Assembly: GCA_023634235.1 (NCBI GenBank)
Contig: JAMKCF010000008.1
Coordinates: 13,173,676-13,237,675, forward strand
Reading direction: 5' to 3'
DNA from: Pisaster brevispinus
Taxonomy: Eukaryota; Echinodermata; Asteroidea; Forcipulatida; Asteriidae
Length of the DNA: 64,000 bases
The translations under genes and the position numbers were made by a program. Below are positions 29,801 through 44,800 of this stretch, in pieces; the first letter of the stretch is position 1, and every line of letters starts with the position of its first letter. Below the pieces are notes generated by a model. It searched no databases and was not told the DNA's origin. It saw nothing but the letters and a program-made list of their open reading frames with translations.

Positions 29801-32800
29801 TAGCCACTGAGGTGATGCCTGATGCAAGTGTTCCAACCATGTCAGATGGGCAACCACTGATGACTGGTACTTCATTGTCCTCTGTTTGAGGATTAAAAAA
29901 CAAGATTTCAAAGTTAAAACAATAACTTTTGATTGACATCCCCATAGAGTACAGTGTAAGTAGTGAGACTCAACACGTAAAAGGTGCAAGTCGTTCTTCT
30001 TAGCGTTTGTTTTAAAATGCAGAGAGAGAAAGTTTTATAATGTAAACTACAATCAACTCATTATAAAAAGCAGCGTTATAAAGAGGTTCGGCTTATAAAG
30101 AGCACATTCTGAAGACCTGAATCTCATTTCTGATTTGTGTTTCTTTGTTTTGCTGTCCTCTTACAACAATGCTCTTGTTATAATTATAAAAAGAGGTAAT
30201 TTGTCAAATCCCAGCGATCTTGTTATTATGAGAGTCGACTGTACATAATTTGTAATGAAACTCTAAATTATATTTTATTAACAAAAAAATAAGCTAGAGA
30301 ATGAATCCAGCTTTTATGTTGGAGCAAAAGTCAAGTTGCTTTTGATACGTTGTCATTAATACGATTATAAAAGAGCCTCATACCAACTACGCTAATTGAA
30401 AAACTGCATGTGGCCTGATTGCCAGATCCATCCTGTGCAACGTAGTTAGCCATCACAGAGCCAACACCCATAGTAACCGGAGAGTTCACGCTGCCGGACA
30501 CTTGGGGTGTGACGCCAGAGTTGTCCACTGCTGTGGGCGTTGGGAAGTTAATGCTGGTCGTAGAAGAGGGACCGTTGACGTAGGAGACGATGTTGTCAGG
30601 GCAGTTGGTGAAGACGGGAGGCGTGTTATCACCGGCTGCGAGTGACAAATGGAAAAAAAATTAAGTTTACACTAAAGTCAGGATACACAATTTCCTAAAC
30701 AAAATTGTTATGAGTCAATTTGTAGCATTTTTGACCCTGTTAGGGTGTGTGTGAACCATATGTATGTGGTGCAAAACAAGTAAAACAAACTGATGTTTCC
30801 CCATTGATCTCCATTTACATTAATTGGATAGACTACAAATGCACTGTCATGCGTCAACGGGCGTGTTTGTTCAAGGTGGTTTTAAAATACAATCAGGCAA
30901 TCAGACCTACCCTCAGCGACTGTCACATCAAAAGAGCAGACGGCTTCATTTCCAGTCGAATCCCGGAAGATGTAGTTGACCGTGGTGGAGCCAATTGAGA
31001 AGGCCGTGTTGGGGGCATGGGACCTGGCTACGGTCGGTGTCAGACCATCGTTATCAGTGGCTGTTGGTTCGTCCCAGGTGGCCGTGGCAGAGGTTGCACC
31101 GGCGGCTACAGTGATGGTGCTGTCTGATGGACAGTTGCTGATGACTGGTGGGGTGTTATCAGTTTGGCCTGATCCAGCTATATACATTCAGCAGGTTACA
31201 AGAAAAAAAGAAACCATTACCCAAGTGTCACCCTGCATTCCTTTTAACTACAATTATATACCGCACACATAGATCCTTGTCATTAGATTGGTGGAATACG
31301 CTTCATGTGTAACACTTTATTTTGCTATGTGTTTATTGCCGTGACCCTCCAAAAATGAATATAGTAGTCCTATATTGAAAAATATAGGATGCTTGGGGCA
31401 CTTCAAAATCATCATTCTCAGCTCGTTTGTCCAAACAAGGCAAGGTTGTGTCCTGGTGGACAAGGTTAGTGTCTAGATGAGTCATCCACATTGTTTTGGA
31501 TGGGGATTCAGAATTGTCACCTTGTGATTATATTTTGCGATAATGCACTCATATCATCCAATATTTGTATAATATATTGAATTGATGTAATAGTTTGCCC
31601 ATGTCTTTCCTCACATCCTAGTAGGGAAGATGAGCCAAATAATGGTACTCTTTGATAAATTTGTTTCGCTTTTTAGAGTGGGGTAGGTTTACTGAAACTT
31701 ACAATTTGCTTTGGGAAAAGTGGCTCGTTTCACGGAGTTGTTTGAACATGTCTTGAAATTATTTGAACAAAGTAAAAAAATTAAAAAGCTTTTCAACTTA
31801 CGATCGACTCTAACAGTGAAAGTACATGAGTCAAAGTTGCCGGCATTGTCGTAGAAAATATAAGTGACCCTGGTGACAGTGTTCACAGCAAACGAAGCTG
31901 GAGGAGTGTGAGACTGGGCAACCCCAGGTGTTTGCCCACTGTTGTCCACAGCGGTTGGCTCAGCCCAAGACACGGAGGCTGAACCCTCTCCAGCATTAGT
32001 GTTGACAAATTGATTGGCCGGGCAGTTGGAGATGGCTGGTGCTGTCGTGTCTGGCATATTTGGGCCTGTTTATAAACAAAAATGATATCAGTTTCTCCTA
32101 CGATTATAGCGACTGATGGATTGTGAACAACTCTGATGCATCCATCACATTTTCATCTCTTTCTAAATTAATGTAACCAAACAAGGGCTTGAACGGAGCC
32201 ATCAATTTGAATTGGGGAAAAAAACGGACATGAAACTCCTACCAGGAACCAAACAGGGTATTGCAGAGTTGTGAAAACCAAAGTTATTCTTACAAGAAAT
32301 ACAATAGAGGAGACTAATTCATTTGTTTTGCTCATGTCCCGCTACACTCTCCTTTTGGACCGCAGTTGTTTCATGGATTAAGGATAAAACAAATTTTAAC
32401 ATCATCCCAGAAAATGAAGCATTTCTGTTTGGTAAAACCGGCTTTAAGTGTTTCTATTCATTTGCTGTGTTCATTATAACAAAAGGAAAATGACTAAGAA
32501 TACACCATCCTTCTTAAACCTCCAAAAAGAACTTAAGAAATATTTCTCCACGGAAAAATACATTTAGACTTGTAATTGTAATGATAATTTGGCTAATTCC
32601 TACCATAAATGGGATTTCTTCACCGTACTTTGTCTAGACTAAGGCTAGAAGTATTAATTCCCTGTAAAGGTTGTGATCTGTGTACATCTTTCTCATCCAG
32701 GTATTATAATGTTTAGATGTACGATTGCAAAATGTTGATAATAAACTGTTCTCCCCCGAGATAAAAAAAAAAGGAAAAAAGAAATATAATAAGAGGATCA

Positions 32801-35800
32801 ACACTGTACAGGCGAGATTGAATTTGATGAACCGCCAATTGTCAGTGTCAATTTTCCCAAAGCCTCACAACATTCTTTGAAAAAATCACAGAGAGGAAAG
32901 TTACAGAGAATTTTTTTTTAACACATTCTGATTTGCACCCTCGAACAAAGATATTGACAAAATAAAGAGACCTCCAACATTTGGGCTACACAGAACAGTT
33001 GGTTGAGTACCAGCACATTATTCTTGAGGTCGCAGGTTCAAGTCCCGCTCTTGTAAATCTGTCTTTGTTCAAGCCGCTATTATTGGGAAGTTTACCCAAT
33101 CATTTTCCCTTGTGATTTATCACTTGAACAATAAAAAAGCACACTTACTGTTGATCATAACGACGAAGGTGCACACTGCAGAGTTGCCTGCTGCATCAGT
33201 GATGGTGTATGTGACGTCAGTCACGCCGATGGGGAAAATGGCTCCTGGATTGTGGCTGCGAGTAACGGTCAATGGGAGGCTATCGTCCGTGGCAGTGGGC
33301 TCTACCCATATGGCTTCTGTGCCACTGCTACCGCTGGGTGCTGTTGCCGATGCCCCCATTGGGCAGTTGGAGATGACTGGTGGGGTGTTGTCCGTTGGAC
33401 TTGGGGTGACAGGTGCATTATCTGTAAGAGGAAATGATAGAATGGTCAAATTTGTAAAATAACTATAACCTCTGAAATATCAGGGGTTGAGTTTTACACT
33501 GGACTGCAGGCCTGAGGCCAGTAGTTCTAGCAGTGGGCCAGTATACTTCTGACCAGACACGCCCAGTGGTAAAATGTTTTTCAATTGAATATCAATACCT
33601 AATAAAAAAAAATCAATTGTGTTCAAATGTTGATTTTGACTAGTCCGATAAAAGTCTTTTAATTCTGTTGAGTATTGCAGTGGACTAAATAAATCCTCTC
33701 TTAATGCTCTCTTAAAATAAAAACAGTTTACATAGAAATCTTCTTTCTCACTGATATTCTGGTCTTGGTAACAAATTCTCGTCCTGTAAACAATTTTAGC
33801 TACAAGCTCTGCGATCTTGTGGAATTTTATGCGAAAATCCAAGCCCTGAATAATTTTAAATGATTTGCTAGTGCTGTGAAACTATCTTGCAAGGAGACGG
33901 CTTAAGTGTAAAGGCAAGACAGAACCTTAGCTTTGATTTCTCTTTATTATAGGTTATTCTTATACAGGTATGGGAAAAAAAATCAGACGTGGTAAAAACA
34001 TTTTTTTTTTAAACTTACTGGAGACAGTGACGAAGAAGACACAACGGGCAAAGTTCTGGCTCAGATCAGAGAAGACGTAGGTCACTGGAGTGGCACCGAC
34101 AGAGAACTGCTGGTTGGGCTGATGGGAGGCAAAGGTCTGGAAGACCACGCCTGAATCGTCTGTAGCTGTAGGTGCAGTCCAGGTCACAGTAGAGAACAGC
34201 TGGGTGCCAGCGTTAGTGTAGATGGACTCAGGGCAACCCAAAATGACCGGTGGGGTGGTGTCACCTGTTTGCAAGATAGTTACATGTTGATGGATAAATA
34301 GTGGATGGGAAAAGTGCAATTACTGAAAAAATATATGAAGACGAAAAGATCCTTTGTGAAAATTTACAAATGAGATGGTCTCTTTTGGACAGGTGGTGGC
34401 CCTGAAGAGAAATATTTGAAAAAGAAAATGATCTTGAGAAAATTTCAAGAAATTGAAGGAAGGAATGCGTACAAAAAGCTGGGGGGGGGGAGGGGTTCTT
34501 TTCTATACTCACCAATACGGCTGTCACAGGTTGTTCCTCCAAAACCAGACGGGCATTCACAAATGAAATAGGTATTGAAGGATGCACAGTTAGCTCCATT
34601 GCGGCAAGGGTTGCTGCCACAAGGGTTGACATCTGCCAAAGAAAAAAAGTAGTGATACATTTTGCATCATTAATTGGTGTCATATTTCAAGCAAATTTGC
34701 ACTTCTGATCAAATGTCTTCACAAAAATGCCATAGCACTCAGTAGTAACGGGTTAGCTTCAACTGACACATAGGACGGCAGGTGTGATGGGATTGTACCT
34801 TTGTGCGAGTTCGGGTGGGCGGCTAGAGTGACTAGACTTACCAGAAACCATAGAGCACAGGAAGATTGACTAGATCGACCATGCACTAGAGCATGGTCGA
34901 GATTTGATTTGATTTGAGAGTCACGTCACACACGGCGCACAGTCTAGTCGCCCGCCCGAACTCGCTCTTTGATGCTACAAGCATCATGAGAAAAACAAAT
35001 TTGTGATATAGGGCCATGACAGATTTGTCCTTTGAAAATATTTTATAAAATTGTTTGTTATTCTACCCATATTTGTTCAAAATTCAAATCTGTGATGACC
35101 TTTGTAGCCAAATATCATTCTTACGACATGCTCTGTGGGCCAAATTTCATGCTTGTATCATTAAATACATCTTTTCACTAACTGCCCCACTATAAAAGGA
35201 AAGGACGATGAACTTACTTTCGGTCTGGCAGTTGTGGCCACTGTAGCCAAGTGGGCAAGTACAGAAGTAGTCCACGTTTTGGTCAATGCTGTGATAGGTG
35301 TTAGAGCAAGTGGCACCCTGTCTGCACGGGGGTCTCTCAGACATGTTGCAGATGTCCAATGCTGGGGTATCTCCTGTGAAAAAAAAATAAGTGGGAAGTT
35401 GGAAACTGTTCAGTTTGTTCGACAATGAAGCAGTCGCTTTTGGTTAGCCGACCAGGCGCTGTTTTTCAGTACATCCCTACCAGGGGTTAGTGAGGAGAAG
35501 TATCAACACAGCGCGCTGTGCATGGCAGCGTGGTCGCATTCAATGGGCCAACTCAAATGTGAACTTTTGGATGACTTGGCACCTCTATAAAAAACACTTT
35601 GTTCTGGAATTTCAAACAGGCATTATGACTTAAGGGAAAGGTGCCAATTACAATAAATTATTTGAGAGTAAGATTTGAGTAATGTCTGGTACAATGAATT
35701 GGTTACTCACAAGTTCCCACTTAAAATTGGATTCCTCAAACCATATCACATTTCTGAATGACTGTGTATGTCACAATGGTATCAGGGTTTTTTCTCATCT

Positions 35801-38800
35801 GGAGGTTGCTATACAAAAGCTTGCCCCGAACCATTTGACATTACAATTGTCTCTAGTGTGAGGAGTTCAGATTTCAACATGTTCAACAGTAAATTGTGAC
35901 TACGCAAGTCATTTTACAAGACAATATTCAAATCTGACTTGCAAATGGCTTTTTGATCTAGTAGCAGGTGGGTCAGGATTTTTGGACAGAACTTGGCCAT
36001 GAGGTGTCCAGGGTCTTTTTTGTAATTAAAAAAATAGGTCAAAATATATTTCCTGTTAAAATTTGAGCTTAAGTAGAGTCAAAATTCAAAAATGGGGCAT
36101 CAGAAAGGATACTCGGGTATACCCTCCAGCTAGTATATAAAACCTACCGGTTGGGATGTTGCAGTTGGATCCACTGAATCCAGAAGCACAGACACAGGAG
36201 TACTGGGGAATGCTGTTAGTGCCGCTGTTGCTGTTGTAACTGTTGTAGCAATCGGCTCCGTTGTTGCATGGGGAGTTCTGGCACAGATCCAACTGGGGCT
36301 GTTGGGCTACAAAGCAATGGTAGGAGAACAATGCTTACTTGAAGTTTTCTCACTGAGAAATGCTTTTTTTTTTTTGGAATAACATATTTGTGCAGAGCTG
36401 CCGACATTTACGTCTTGAACAACAATCGGGAAGATATTTAGAATCATATTTAACATGACAGGGAAACAGTTTCCAAAATCAAAGAGATTTTTTTTGTATT
36501 TCCTTTCAAACCTTGAACTTGTTTTCACTGAAAAATAACGGACAGAAACTGTACATGTCCAGAAATGATAAACCCCCACTAAACTTAAAAGTATAACATT
36601 ATACTGCGAGGGCGCTGTTCAATAAAAGAAGCTATGTCATTACGTCACTAGTATGCTATGACATCAAAGTAAATGCAAGTTTGTTTGGGTTTTTTTTGGG
36701 GGGGGGTACTTCATACACTCATCACAAATATAAGAAACTTACCTTTTGGTGTGACACAGTCGAGTCCAACATAATTGGAAGGACACATGCAAACATAGTT
36801 GTTTGAATCCATCGTCAAGCAAGTAGCACCATTCTTACAGGGGAAGCTGTTGCAGGGGTTTGGATTTGGAATTACCACTGAAATAAACAAATGTAAACTT
36901 CTTTTTAAAAAAAATTCAATCATATTAGTCAAGTAAAACCCACTCGGCCCTGATTTTGCAAAAAATGTTGTATCTCCTAAAATAGCACTTACATTACGCA
37001 CAAGTTTGAAATTGCCAAAATGTTGCATCTCACTACGAATAGGCCCGATGTACACACAAAACAAGAACTTTGTTACCCTCCTTTCTGTTCAGCCTCCTGC
37101 TTTTGTTACATTCAGTATACCCTGTTTATGTTTATAGTCTTGTCATTTAGCCTTCAAGAAAGACTCTGCTAGGGTCGAAACGTCAGGCCACTAACTATTT
37201 TTTTGCACAAAACACGAGCGCGCCAAGATACAAAAGGTTTAAAGCATTTCTGTTCGAGCTGTTTTTGCAAAATGGAGACACAAAGTTTATGCACCATTTG
37301 TATATAACATACAAAAGTTTAACATTAAGACAAGATTTTGTCTTTCTTTCAATGATGGATACTGGAAATTTTGTAATAAAAAAAACCTAAACTCCACTTA
37401 CATGTTTCGCAGTTCAAGCCGATGTGCGTGTTGGGACAGGCACATGTGTGAGCCCCACAGGATCCTTGTACTGTACTGCAGACACCATTATTCAAGCAAG
37501 GGTTGTTGTCACAAGGGTTTGGTACAGCTGATAAAAGAAGATAATTAAAAATGTGTTAAATCAACAGCTGGATCATGCGGGTGAAGACGTACGACTAAAA
37601 TTTGAAACAAAGACAAGGTATATTTTCAAAAGTTCTTACCGATTTCGCAGTTGAAGCCAGAGAAGCATGGTGGACACTCGCAGGAGTAGGAGGTGCAGGA
37701 GCCTGATGTGGCAGAGCACACACCACCGTTTACACAGGGGTTGGGGTTGCAGGCATCACGCTCTGTGTTAACAAAAATAACAACTTGGATTTAGTAAAAG
37801 GACTAACAGTTGAAAACCAAAATGGTCACGCCAAATAATTAATACCAAGAATAATAACATTCTGTATAGTGCAGTTTACAAAAGTGTATCAATGTGCTTT
37901 ACATTAGTGCCCTGGTCATTGGGCGGATAATATTCTTGGAAACTTCCTCAGTACCCTGGGGAGTCTACAGCCCTGGGCTGATGTGTCACTCAAACAATAG
38001 GCTTTTTCAAACGATATCAACCTCTCCCTTTGCAAATACCCTTTTATACTCCTGGGTGGAGAGAAGCAATTATAAAAAAGCATCTTCCTCATAAATGACC
38101 GGGACTCCAACCCACACTCCTATGACTTAACCACCTGGGCCCAATTTCATAGAGCTGCTTAAGCAGAAAATATTGCTTAATATTATTACTGTTAAGCAAA
38201 ACTAAGCAGGATACCAGTTACATTTTGTACATGATAAATATTCATTTAGCTGGTAACCTTATTCTGGTAACCATAATTTTTTTGTGCTTAGCAACTTTTT
38301 ATGCTTAAGCAGCTCTATGAAATTGGGCCCAGAACTTTAGTCTGGTGCACTAAAACACTCGGCCATGACACACAAAGTGTGATGCCCTCTTTTTTATCAT
38401 AACTATATCCCATTAAATTTTCTAGTAAGCTGACCAGCCACGTGGACAATACTAAAAGATTAGAGCACTTGGACTGTATCTAACTTTCAATGTTGATCCT
38501 AGAGCCCCTCAATACATAACATGTTGAAGTAATTCCCTCAAGACAAGCTATCCAAACTCTCATTATAGTCCAAGTCTGTATGAGCGAATTTTCATCGAAG
38601 TTTAACGGTTTTCAGTTTATGGCTGTTTAATCCTATTTGTGTCTTGAAGTCTATTTGAATGGATCCTCAGAGGAATGTCAGCCATAACAGTTGGTGGACA
38701 CTAGAGCTCTTCATTTTGTGTTCCTGACTTACGTTTATCAAGTTAGAAACCACAAGGAAAACCGACTGGGGGAATTTTTAATAAGATGGAGTTGAACGAA

Positions 38801-41800
38801 GAAAAATAGACTAGAGCGGCATTTCTCAAGTTTAACGTGCAGGCACTCTACCAACTGAGCTATCTAGCCCTATGTTTAGCGGTCTCCTTATTTTGTCAAT
38901 ATCTTCATTCGGGGTGCCAGTTAGAATATTCTATCAAATGACTTACGACTCTCGCAGAAAACACCGGTGAAGCAGTTTGTGCAAGAGCACTTGTACTCGG
39001 AGCAAGCATAGGGAGAGTTGGGGGTTTCTGATGCGGACATGCAGACGGCTCCGTTCTGGCAACTGCTGCTGTCACAGGCAGAAATGGCTGTAATAGGAAA
39101 AGTCCAAAGGAGCAATTGATCACATTGAGGCTGAAGTAAAAATTGTCTAACCCTTTCGGGTATTATGAAAATATTAAACATTTATCACCCTTTTGTAACC
39201 AGGAAGATCTACTTCCTACCATCGCTTTTTTCTTTTTGCAAAATGCATCGACCAGTTTGTGTCCCTAATTCTCATTCTTTTAACACATTTCATTAATTTT
39301 TGTTTGCTGTAGACTTGTGCATGTTACATGACATAACTTCTTTTTTTATCCAAAAATTTAAGGATCCTCTACATTTTAAATTCAGTGTGCGATAACGCCA
39401 TGTGTATAAATCTACTTTGCTGTGTAGATTTGCTCTGAAGAACTTGTCATGATATTTATTCTACCACTGCGGAGTAGATTTCGGCATTTGGGAGACTATT
39501 TAGTTCTAAAAAGAACTGTCCTGCTCACTAAGTACTACCTGGGAGGTAGGAAATCTGCCGGGACTACTACTTTTGCTTAATGGACTGAGGTGAATTCTCG
39601 TTATTAACTTCACTGTCATGGAGTGAGTTATTTACTCTGTACTATATTACAGGTTTTTGTTAAAGGGGTGAAATGTTGGGTGGTTGACGCTGCACAATAA
39701 TTAGTGTGTTTGATGGAAGATGATTGTTTCTATACGGATATAACTTACGGATATCACAGTAGCGTCCGGTGAAACATGGAGGGCACTGGCAGGTGTACTC
39801 AACGCAGCCTTCAGCAGCAGGCACACAGGCAGCTCCGTTGGCACACTGGTTGTTATCACAGCTATTAACCACTGCAAGCAGACATTTTCAATAGACCAAT
39901 CCATTAACTCTCTGTGAAGACACCTTATCATGAACTATTTAAATCGTTATTTCTATGACAAGTGTATCGATATTAGGCCGCATTCCGAATAGGTGGCTAA
40001 GGCTATGGCTTCTGCTAAGGACCTCCTATACTTCACTGCATGATGAACGGTCATCCAGCCATAGCTGAAGCCATACCTGAAGCCGTAGCCTCCAACTCCA
40101 ACACGGCCATAACTTCATTTAACAAGCAGCCAAATCACACTAAGTAAGCCAATCTTTCCAAATTAGAACTGCTGCTGGGTTGTCAGATTAAGGATTTAAA
40201 CACATTTCCAAACAAGTTAATAAGTAAAAAAAATTCATTTGCCAAGTCTGGCTGTCTTCTCCATGGGTACTTACACGTCTCACAAGACTGGCCAGTGTAG
40301 CAGGCCGGGCACTGGCATTCATATTGGGTACAGGAACCAGGCTGGGCAGCACACACTGCTCCATTTTGGCAGGTATTGCCTTGACAAGCATCCCTCGCTG
40401 TATGAAACAAAACAAAAACAATAAAGTCAATACCACTGACCATAACATAATATCTCTGTATTATAATGGAATAACACTTATGCAATGCACAACGAGGCTC
40501 TACAAATTGGCAATTGTGTAAACTTGGAACAACGTTCACACCCTGGACATTCCACTTTGTAGCATGCACAGTGCATGCACTGTGTAATATTTCATTTCTC
40601 CCCAAAAAGAGGGACAAATGGTACTGGAATCCACGCTTGAAATCTCCATTATTTCACTTTGGGAGTTCTTATGTAATCACAGATTCAAGACCTTTGTCCT
40701 ATTGTTATAAGAAGAGGATTACGAGAAAGGCTGCCATCATTGTTGCGTGAGAACAGTTTGGAGTCGGAAGAAGTCAGAAAAATTTGGAGTCTTTTTTAGA
40801 ATACGTACCAATTTCACAGTTATCTCCGGAGAAGCAATCTGGGCAGATGCAGCGGTAGGTGGTCAGAGTCTCTGGGACACAGGCAGCTCCGTTCAGACAG
40901 GGCTGTGGCGAACAGGGGTTGGCTGTAGGAAAATAAACGGCGTATGATTAATGTAGAGCTTGGGTATACATGTGGACAAGATAGCACGTAGTGCTTTAAG
41001 AAGATCAAATTTGTCGACTCAAACAGTATCAAACTAATCAATGTCTATCTGTATTTTTTAAATGATTCTGTTAGATCAAGGACTGGCTCCACTCAAACAG
41101 ATAACGCTTTAGCACAGTGGCAAGGCATAGCACCCTTAAAAGCATCTGGAGATTTTCCGACAGTTGAGCAGAGACACATTTTTCTGCAAGCAGGTAAAAC
41201 AGACTGTGACGTCATCAGTACAAAGGTCTAAGTCTCTACATAAATCGTTGCAAATTCCTGGAAAGTGTTGCTTCGCAAAAACATCAATAAGCAAAACAGC
41301 ATGTAATGTATGTTTCTTTGTACTGGTCTCTCCTTTTTATGTTTGTTTAGCAGTCAGTTCAAGAAGCGATAACTTTTTCATAGCTACTATAGCTCTGAAA
41401 ATGGGCCCCGGCCAGGAAACTTTCACACCCCTATGAATTTTCCCTATATACACAATCTAGAAGTGACATGTGTTTTCTACGCACCTTCAACAATAGTAAC
41501 CACAAAGGTACAGGAGGCAGCATTTCCTGCTTGATCCCCAAAGCGATACTCAACAGTGGTCTGTCCAGACTCAAACAGATCCCCAGGGCTCTTGGTGTTG
41601 AAGAGGAGGTTGACGTTGCCGGAGTTGTCAGCAGCTGTGGGTGCTGTGAAGCTGACAGGGACTGGGGCCATACCAGTCACTACGGTGTAGGTGATGTCCA
41701 TCTGGCAGAAGAGGAGCATTGGAGACTCCATGTCGGCTGTAAGGGAACAAAATCAACTTTGTTAACATTGACTCTAAGAAATTGTACTCTTTCAAAAATG

Positions 41801-44800
41801 TCATCAAAGATAGAACAACTTTGGTATGACTCTAGTTTTGGTACGACCCTAGTTTTGGTACGACCCTTAGTCTTTTTTGGTACAACCCCAGTTATGGTAC
41901 GACCCTAGTTTTGTAACGACCCTATTTTTGGTACAACCCAATTGTTTCTACGACCCTATTTTTGGTACGACCCCAGTACAGGCGAAACTGGTTCATAATT
42001 TAATGTTTCGCATCTAATTTCAAAGATGTGCTTGTTGAACTTGAAACACTACTGCGTGGTGGAAAACAGTCTAGTGAGGTTTCCCACAACACTTATCTGT
42101 ATGTGGCACTGAAAAAAACTGTAAGCTCAACAGCAACAGAACCTTTTTCAAAGCAAAAGAACAAAACAAAAGGGCTGTGGAGTTTTCTTTTTTTTATTAA
42201 ATATTTTGTACATCAAGCGTTGCAATCACCAATAGCAGGATGGTGATTAGGGAATAAAAAGAAATGTTCAGTTTGTGGGAGGAACTCCCCCAAAGGGAAA
42301 AATCCACGCAATCAGGTAGGAATGGAAAACCCAATCCACTTTAAAGGCTCCGTTCTGAGGTGGGATTCGTACCAGGGTCCACATAGGTGAAAGGCAGGGT
42401 AAATCTACCGAGCCCACCTGATCCACAACGGCAAACCTTACTAGATGTGTTGATTTGACCTTTAACTTTTTACCCATGGTAATTGGTTTAGTCTCAGTTG
42501 GCGACAATAAAATAAGCAGAGGTTGTACCTTCTTCAATTACACGCACAGTGAATGTAGTTGATGCGTCGTTGCCTTGGGCATCGGTGAAGGTGTACGTGA
42601 CAGGGGTTGATGACCCAGTGGGGAAGAAGGATCCAGGCTCATTGGTCTTGGTCGTGGTGAAGGATCCAGAGTTATCGGTGGCCGTGGGTTCAGTCCAATC
42701 CACATTTGTCCCTGGAGACTGGAAGGGCACCGTCAATGTGATGTCATTGCTGGTTGCAGTGATGACAGGTGCTATGTCATCAGCTGTAAATGAATTGTTC
42801 AAAACAATCAGACATATCAGTACACTTCAGCATTACCTTTTACGCCAACATAGGTCAGTCTGAGCTGCCTCAACTCCTCAATGTCATACATGGATTTTAT
42901 AGACGGCTTTCAGATATTGATTTAGAAACCAAAACACAGTTTGCACCTTTAGTGGCTTCACCAACAGCAGGGCATAGAAATTGACTCCTCAATGTCATAC
43001 ATGGATTTTAAAGACAGCTTTCAGATATTGATTTAGAAACCAAAACACAGTTTGCCCCTTTAGTGGCTTCACCAACAGCAGGGCATAGAAATTAACTGGC
43101 ACACTGGATAGACACTTACGCAACTCTCTCACTGTGACTGTGAACGTGGTCGAGACTGGGTTCCCAGCTGGATCAGTAAAGGTGTAGGTGACGGGTGTAG
43201 TGACACCAGTGGGGAAGAAGCTTCCTGGTTCAGAAGTGGTTGATGGCGTGACAGTTCCAGAGTCGTCCGTGGCAGTCGGAGGGTCCCAGTTGACATTGGT
43301 ACCAGAAGTGCCAAAGGGAACGTCGACAACGATGTCGGTACCGGGGTTGATGATGGTGGGAGGGTTGGTGTCGGCTGTAATTTTGACCATTAAAGACAAA
43401 AAATTAAAACTGACATTCGTGATTTAGATTCGATTCTGTCTGTTTAAGTGATCTTGATCTATTCCTGCACAAATTGCCACTGTTCAATTGCTGGACATGT
43501 CAAGTCCCTGGGTTTGGTGGTTGCTGATAGCTATCATCAACTATGTAGTCATGTCTATCACATATAAAAGAACGCTTGTTAACTTTTACTTACGCAGCAT
43601 AATAACGTTGACGTTGAATGTACGGGTGACAGTGTTTCCAGTTGGATCAGTGAAGGAATAGGTGACTGGGGTGGTTCCCACTGTGAAGGTACTTCCTGAC
43701 GGCCTTGAGGAACTTGGGAATACGGTTCCAGAGTTGTCCACAGCTGTTGGCTCATTCCAAGTGACTGGACTGCTGTTAGTCCCGAAGGGTACAGTAACAG
43801 TGACGTCATCTGGGAATGAGGTTACCACTGGCACAGTGTCGTCAGCTGTTATATAGGGCGAAGAAAGTATCCATTAAAACATGGTAATCATCGACACCAT
43901 TTCACAATTAATCGTTTCACAGATCATTTTCATTTGTCTAAGGTTAATAAATCAAGTTCAACAAAAATAAGGGTAGAGCTGATTGTTGCTGTCAAACACA
44001 AACAAAGTTCTTAAATTTCATAAACCAAAAATTGCAAACATGATTTGGAAGCTGAAAAAGGGTATATTTTTAAAGACTAGGATAACTAGTCAAAGTAGAA
44101 TTAAAACTGACGTCTTGTAGTATAGGAATCTGTAATGTCATATTCCATTTTGTTAATGACATGAGGCTTTATTAAGTATTTTTGTCAAGCAAAGTAAATT
44201 ATTATACAGAATCAAATTTAAGAAGTACTTACGCAGAACAACCACATTAACATTGAATGAGCGAGTGACTGAATTTCCGGTAGGGTCAGAGAAGGTGTAC
44301 GTCACTGGGGTGGTGCCTGGAGGGAAAGAACTTCCCGGCTGCCTGTCAGTGGTTGGGAAGACTGTCCCGGAGTTATCAGTCACTGTTGGGGTGTCCCAAG
44401 TTACAGTTGTGCTGGTGGTTCCAAATGGTACAGTCCTGGTAATGTCTTCAGGGAAGGTTGATACCTGTGGTGGTATGCCATCAGCTATGAACAGACCAAA
44501 TTAGAAAATGAAACAGAATGAATTAAGAGGTAGAAACACTTGCCAATTTTTCAATAATTGATATTCCAAAGATCTCATTCCGGTTTACTTTTAAGTGCTT
44601 TAAATTGAAATACTTACGCAGCTCAACTACAGTTACTGTGAAGGTCCTTGTTACTGAGTTTCCAGTGGGATCAGTGAAGGTGTATGTGACAGGCGTCGTC
44701 TGTCCAGTTGGGAAGGAGCTTCCAGGCTCTCTCGACTTAGACGGGGTGACAGATCCAGAGTTGTCAAAAGCTGTAGGTTCATTCCAGCTCACTGGTGTGT

